Part shown: one piece after another, positions 63,401-64,000 of the stretch | Numbering within the stretch: position 1 is the first letter of the stretch | How the letters are laid out: each line of letters begins with the position of its first letter | Assembly: GCF_902459465.1 (NCBI RefSeq) | Contig: NC_047083.1 | Coordinates: forward strand, 1,304,501 to 1,368,500 | DNA length: 64,000 nucleotides | Direction: 5' to 3' | Source: Asterias rubens | Taxonomy: Eukaryota; Echinodermata; Asteroidea; Forcipulatida; Asteriidae | Notes under the pieces: model-generated | What the model was told of the DNA's origin: nothing | Database searches by the model: none | What the model saw: only the letters and a program-made list of their open reading frames with translations | Program-made: the position numbers and the translations under genes

Positions 63401-63859
63401 AGGTTTGTTATTTTATATATAAGTTGTGATACACGAAGTGTGGGCCTTTGGAAAATACTGTTAACCAAATATGTCCAATGGCTTTAATTTTACCTGATTT
63501 AAAAAAAAACATTTTAAAATGTTTTTTTACTTTCAGTACCTCAAACGGAGAAGGTTAGTTACTTTGGATCATCCCCCTCCCCAAGCCAGGTCATGACGTC
63601 GACTGCATCAAAGGGACCCCCAGAAAACCCTGTCCTAGGTCAAATGTCATCACTCATCTCCATGACGACCAACAGCACAACCCACAGTGTACCCTCGGCC
63701 AACGGCAATGCGGATGGGGGAGGAGGAGGTGGGTCTACCCCAGGAGCCCCGCCCGGTGGGGACGACGAGGCCATGATGGCCTTGATTATGAGTCTTCTTC
63801 AGGCAGATGCTGGGCTGGGTGGAACGGTCGACTTAACGGACTTGCCCTGGCCGTTATGA
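51413..63859 (+). CDS. BMAL1: BMAL1 (ARNTL), circadian bHLH-PAS transcription activator
   Basis: Dimerises with CLOCK, binds E-boxes and drives the positive limb of the circadian loop. Exons: 51413-51435, 54287-54343, 55229-55386, 55900-55979, 56198-56290, 56619-56736, 57357-57518, 57838-57971, 58983-59089, 59458-59564, 59886-60036, 60986-61007 (provisional), 61796-61887, 62617-62714, 63537-63859; 574 residues if the provisional exon is right (human about 626). The bHLH is at about 28-80 ([27 protein letters not shown]). PAS-A spans about 95-250 with [24 protein letters not shown] about 285-396 with [33 protein letters not shown] follows. The C-terminal activation motif [16 protein letters not shown]...DLPWPL is the CRY/CBP-binding tail. 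A Gly-rich stretch precedes it. The N-terminus is shorter than in vertebrates. Confidence 0.95.
51476..51847. mobile_element. TTAA-flanked MITE, second A-B subfamily, copy 1
   Basis: Ends AGCCATTATACACTTTCGGT / CCGAAAGGGTCCAATGGCT bounded by TTAA, with GTCATGACATGTGTTTATAA inside. Lies 41 bp after the BMAL1 first-exon donor. Confidence 0.85.
52443..52835. mobile_element. TTAA-flanked MITE, A-B architecture, copy 5
   Basis: Same family as 7685-8058, TTAA at both ends, in BMAL1 intron 1. Confidence 0.85.
52946..53316. mobile_element. TTAA-flanked MITE, second A-B subfamily, copy 2 (inverted)
   Basis: Inverse orientation of the 51476-51847 copy, TTAA bounded, with the internal AATTCTCGTTAACGAGAATT palindrome intact. 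Confidence 0.85.
53392..53745. mobile_element. TTAA-flanked MITE, B-B palindromic architecture
   Basis: Inverse B modules (CACAGATTTACATCAAACTT / GTTTAGTGTAAATCTGTGGA), TTAA on both sides, as at 44134-44564. Confidence 0.8.
53941..54205. mobile_element. Truncated MITE (second A-B subfamily) with nested insertion
   Basis: The 5' half of the 51476-type element, broken by an insert at about 54017-54115 ending in (AAT)n, then continuing TAGGCTCAATCGGTCATCGG to the central palindrome. The B half is missing. Confidence 0.7.
54825..55060 (+). repeat. (AAT)n-headed interspersed repeat
   Basis: (AAT) run, TTTATATAGCGCTTTTCACA, CCCAAAGCGCTTCACATTAT. It shares the head layout but not the body of 14887-15237. 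In BMAL1 intron 2. Confidence 0.6.
57985..58163. mobile_element. GATTTCACAAA-end foldback element
   Basis: Begins CCCGATTTCACGAAACGATT and ends GATGAGTTTGGTGAAATCGA, with CCTAACTTAAGATGGGTTCA inside. It starts 13 bp after a BMAL1 donor. Confidence 0.7.
58321..58430. mobile_element. Short hairpin element with GATTTCACAAA ends
   Basis: About 50-bp arms (GCAGCCGATTTCACAAAACT... / ...TAGTTTCGTGAAATCGGCTG), with a core AGTCCACTTGCGCAA and its inverse around an 8-10 base loop. Confidence 0.8.
58571..58922. mobile_element. TTAA-type MITE, B-B architecture (left TTAA lost)
   Basis: Inverse B modules as at 44134-44564; TTAA kept only on the right. Confidence 0.7.
59140..59216 (-). repeat. tRNA-like SINE head (not a functional tRNA)
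   Basis: On the minus strand: GGGCTAGATAGCTCAGTTGG, then TAGAGCGCCGGCACGTTAAT, and GTTGGTTCGAAAACCCAC. The acceptor stem does not pair, the base before the GTT anticodon is C instead of U, and the anticodon stem has a mismatch. Diverged copies of the AGCTCAGTTGGTAGAGC box are at 59360-59410 and 61505-61530. Confidence 0.65.
60986..61007 (+). CDS. BMAL1: Provisional 22-nt BMAL1 microexon
   Basis: Preceded by a pyrimidine-rich acceptor (GTTCCCCCTCAACAG) and followed by GTAAAT. With the two bases left by exon 59886-60036 it encodes NGLLAEGQ and restores phase 0. It occupies the place of the vertebrate LANVLEGG-type exon. It then requires the AAG acceptor at 61793-61795 for the next exon rather than the nearby CAG sites. 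Confidence 0.4.
61278..61428. mobile_element. Intact GATTTCACAAA-end foldback element
   Basis: Arms GGATTTCACAAAGAGTTAGG and CCTAACTCTTTGTGAAATC, with the inner GTCCTAACTTAGGAC palindromes. This is the best-preserved copy of the family at 15594 and 37283. Confidence 0.85.
61950..62560. repeat. Minisatellite with ~108-174-bp units in BMAL1 intron
   Basis: The word AGTAGGAGG(G/A)TTGACTGTGT recurs at about 62041, 62174, 62282 and 62456, each followed by TAGA(T/C)GCA(T/C)(C/T)CACCA. The last unit carries a copy of the next exon's acceptor and first codons (about 62420-62444). Confidence 0.8.
63109..63487. mobile_element. TTAA-flanked MITE, second A-B subfamily, copy 3
   Basis: Same as 52946-53316, TTAA on both sides. 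Its right end is 50 bp from the last BMAL1 exon, within the intron's 3' end. Confidence 0.85.
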
Positions 63860-63919
63860 GGCAGGTGTTGGGCTGGGTGGGTCGGTCGACTTAACGGACT
63901 TGCCCTGGCCGTTATGAGG
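63804..63919. repeat. 58-bp tandem duplication over the BMAL1 stop codon
   Basis: The first copy encodes the end of the activation domain and TGA. The second (from about 63862) repeats GGTCGACTTAACGGACTTGC and CCCTGGCCGTTATGAGGCAG in the 3' UTR, with a few differences upstream (GGAACGG / GGGTCGG). Confidence 0.95.
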
Positions 63920-64000
63920 CAGGTGTTACGAAGTTAACCACTTTATGTCCAATTTTGTGTCCATCTGCAGTAATTTTTTTTACGGCTCTGTAAGTTAACA
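63860..64000 (+). other. BMAL1: BMAL1 3' UTR, incomplete
   Basis: Opens with the duplicated 58-bp unit and runs off the window. No poly(A) signal seen. Confidence 0.8.

Overview
The window is nuclear DNA of an intron-rich animal. It has GT-AG introns, 5'-UTR introns, AATAAA-type poly(A) signals and dense short interspersed and foldback repeats. The proteins fit an invertebrate deuterostome. The repeats (tRNA-like SINEs, TTAA-flanked MITEs, hairpins with GATTTCACAAA-type ends) suggest to me an echinoderm, most likely a sea star. That taxon is an inference, not proven here. No prokaryotic, organellar or viral genes were seen.

Gene order, left to right: CKAP5/XMAP215 (minus strand, N-terminal 25 coding exons; the 3' part lies outside the left edge); a weakly supported minus-strand gene of unknown function (about 22.3-29.1 kb); PGAP4/TMEM246-like (plus); TXNL4A/DIM1 (minus); NDUFA9 (plus); KRR1 (minus); BMAL1/ARNTL (plus, complete CDS, 3' UTR running off the right edge). 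TXNL4A/NDUFA9 and KRR1/BMAL1 are head to head and probably share promoter regions. PGAP4/TXNL4A and NDUFA9/KRR1 are tail to tail. All exon boundaries were read by hand from splice sites and reading phase. In every gene except BMAL1 the phases close without adjustment.

The genes are unrelated housekeeping functions (microtubule polymerisation, GPI-glycan modification, U5 snRNP splicing, respiratory complex I, 40S ribosome biogenesis) plus the circadian bHLH-PAS activator BMAL1. They do not form a pathway.

Introns and spacers are mostly repeats. There is a superfamily of TTAA-flanked MITEs in three architectures, several other foldback elements, tRNA-like SINEs, a degraded LINE 3' end, a 175-bp satellite, and several minisatellites and local duplications. 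The points most worth checking are: a duplicated 3' splice site before the main PGAP4 exon; a 58-bp duplication copying the end of the BMAL1 transactivation domain into its 3' UTR; a possible 22-nt BMAL1 microexon; two phase-compatible BMAL1 first exons; a copied BMAL1 splice acceptor inside a repeat array; the modular MITE superfamily; and the unidentified gene between CKAP5 and PGAP4.
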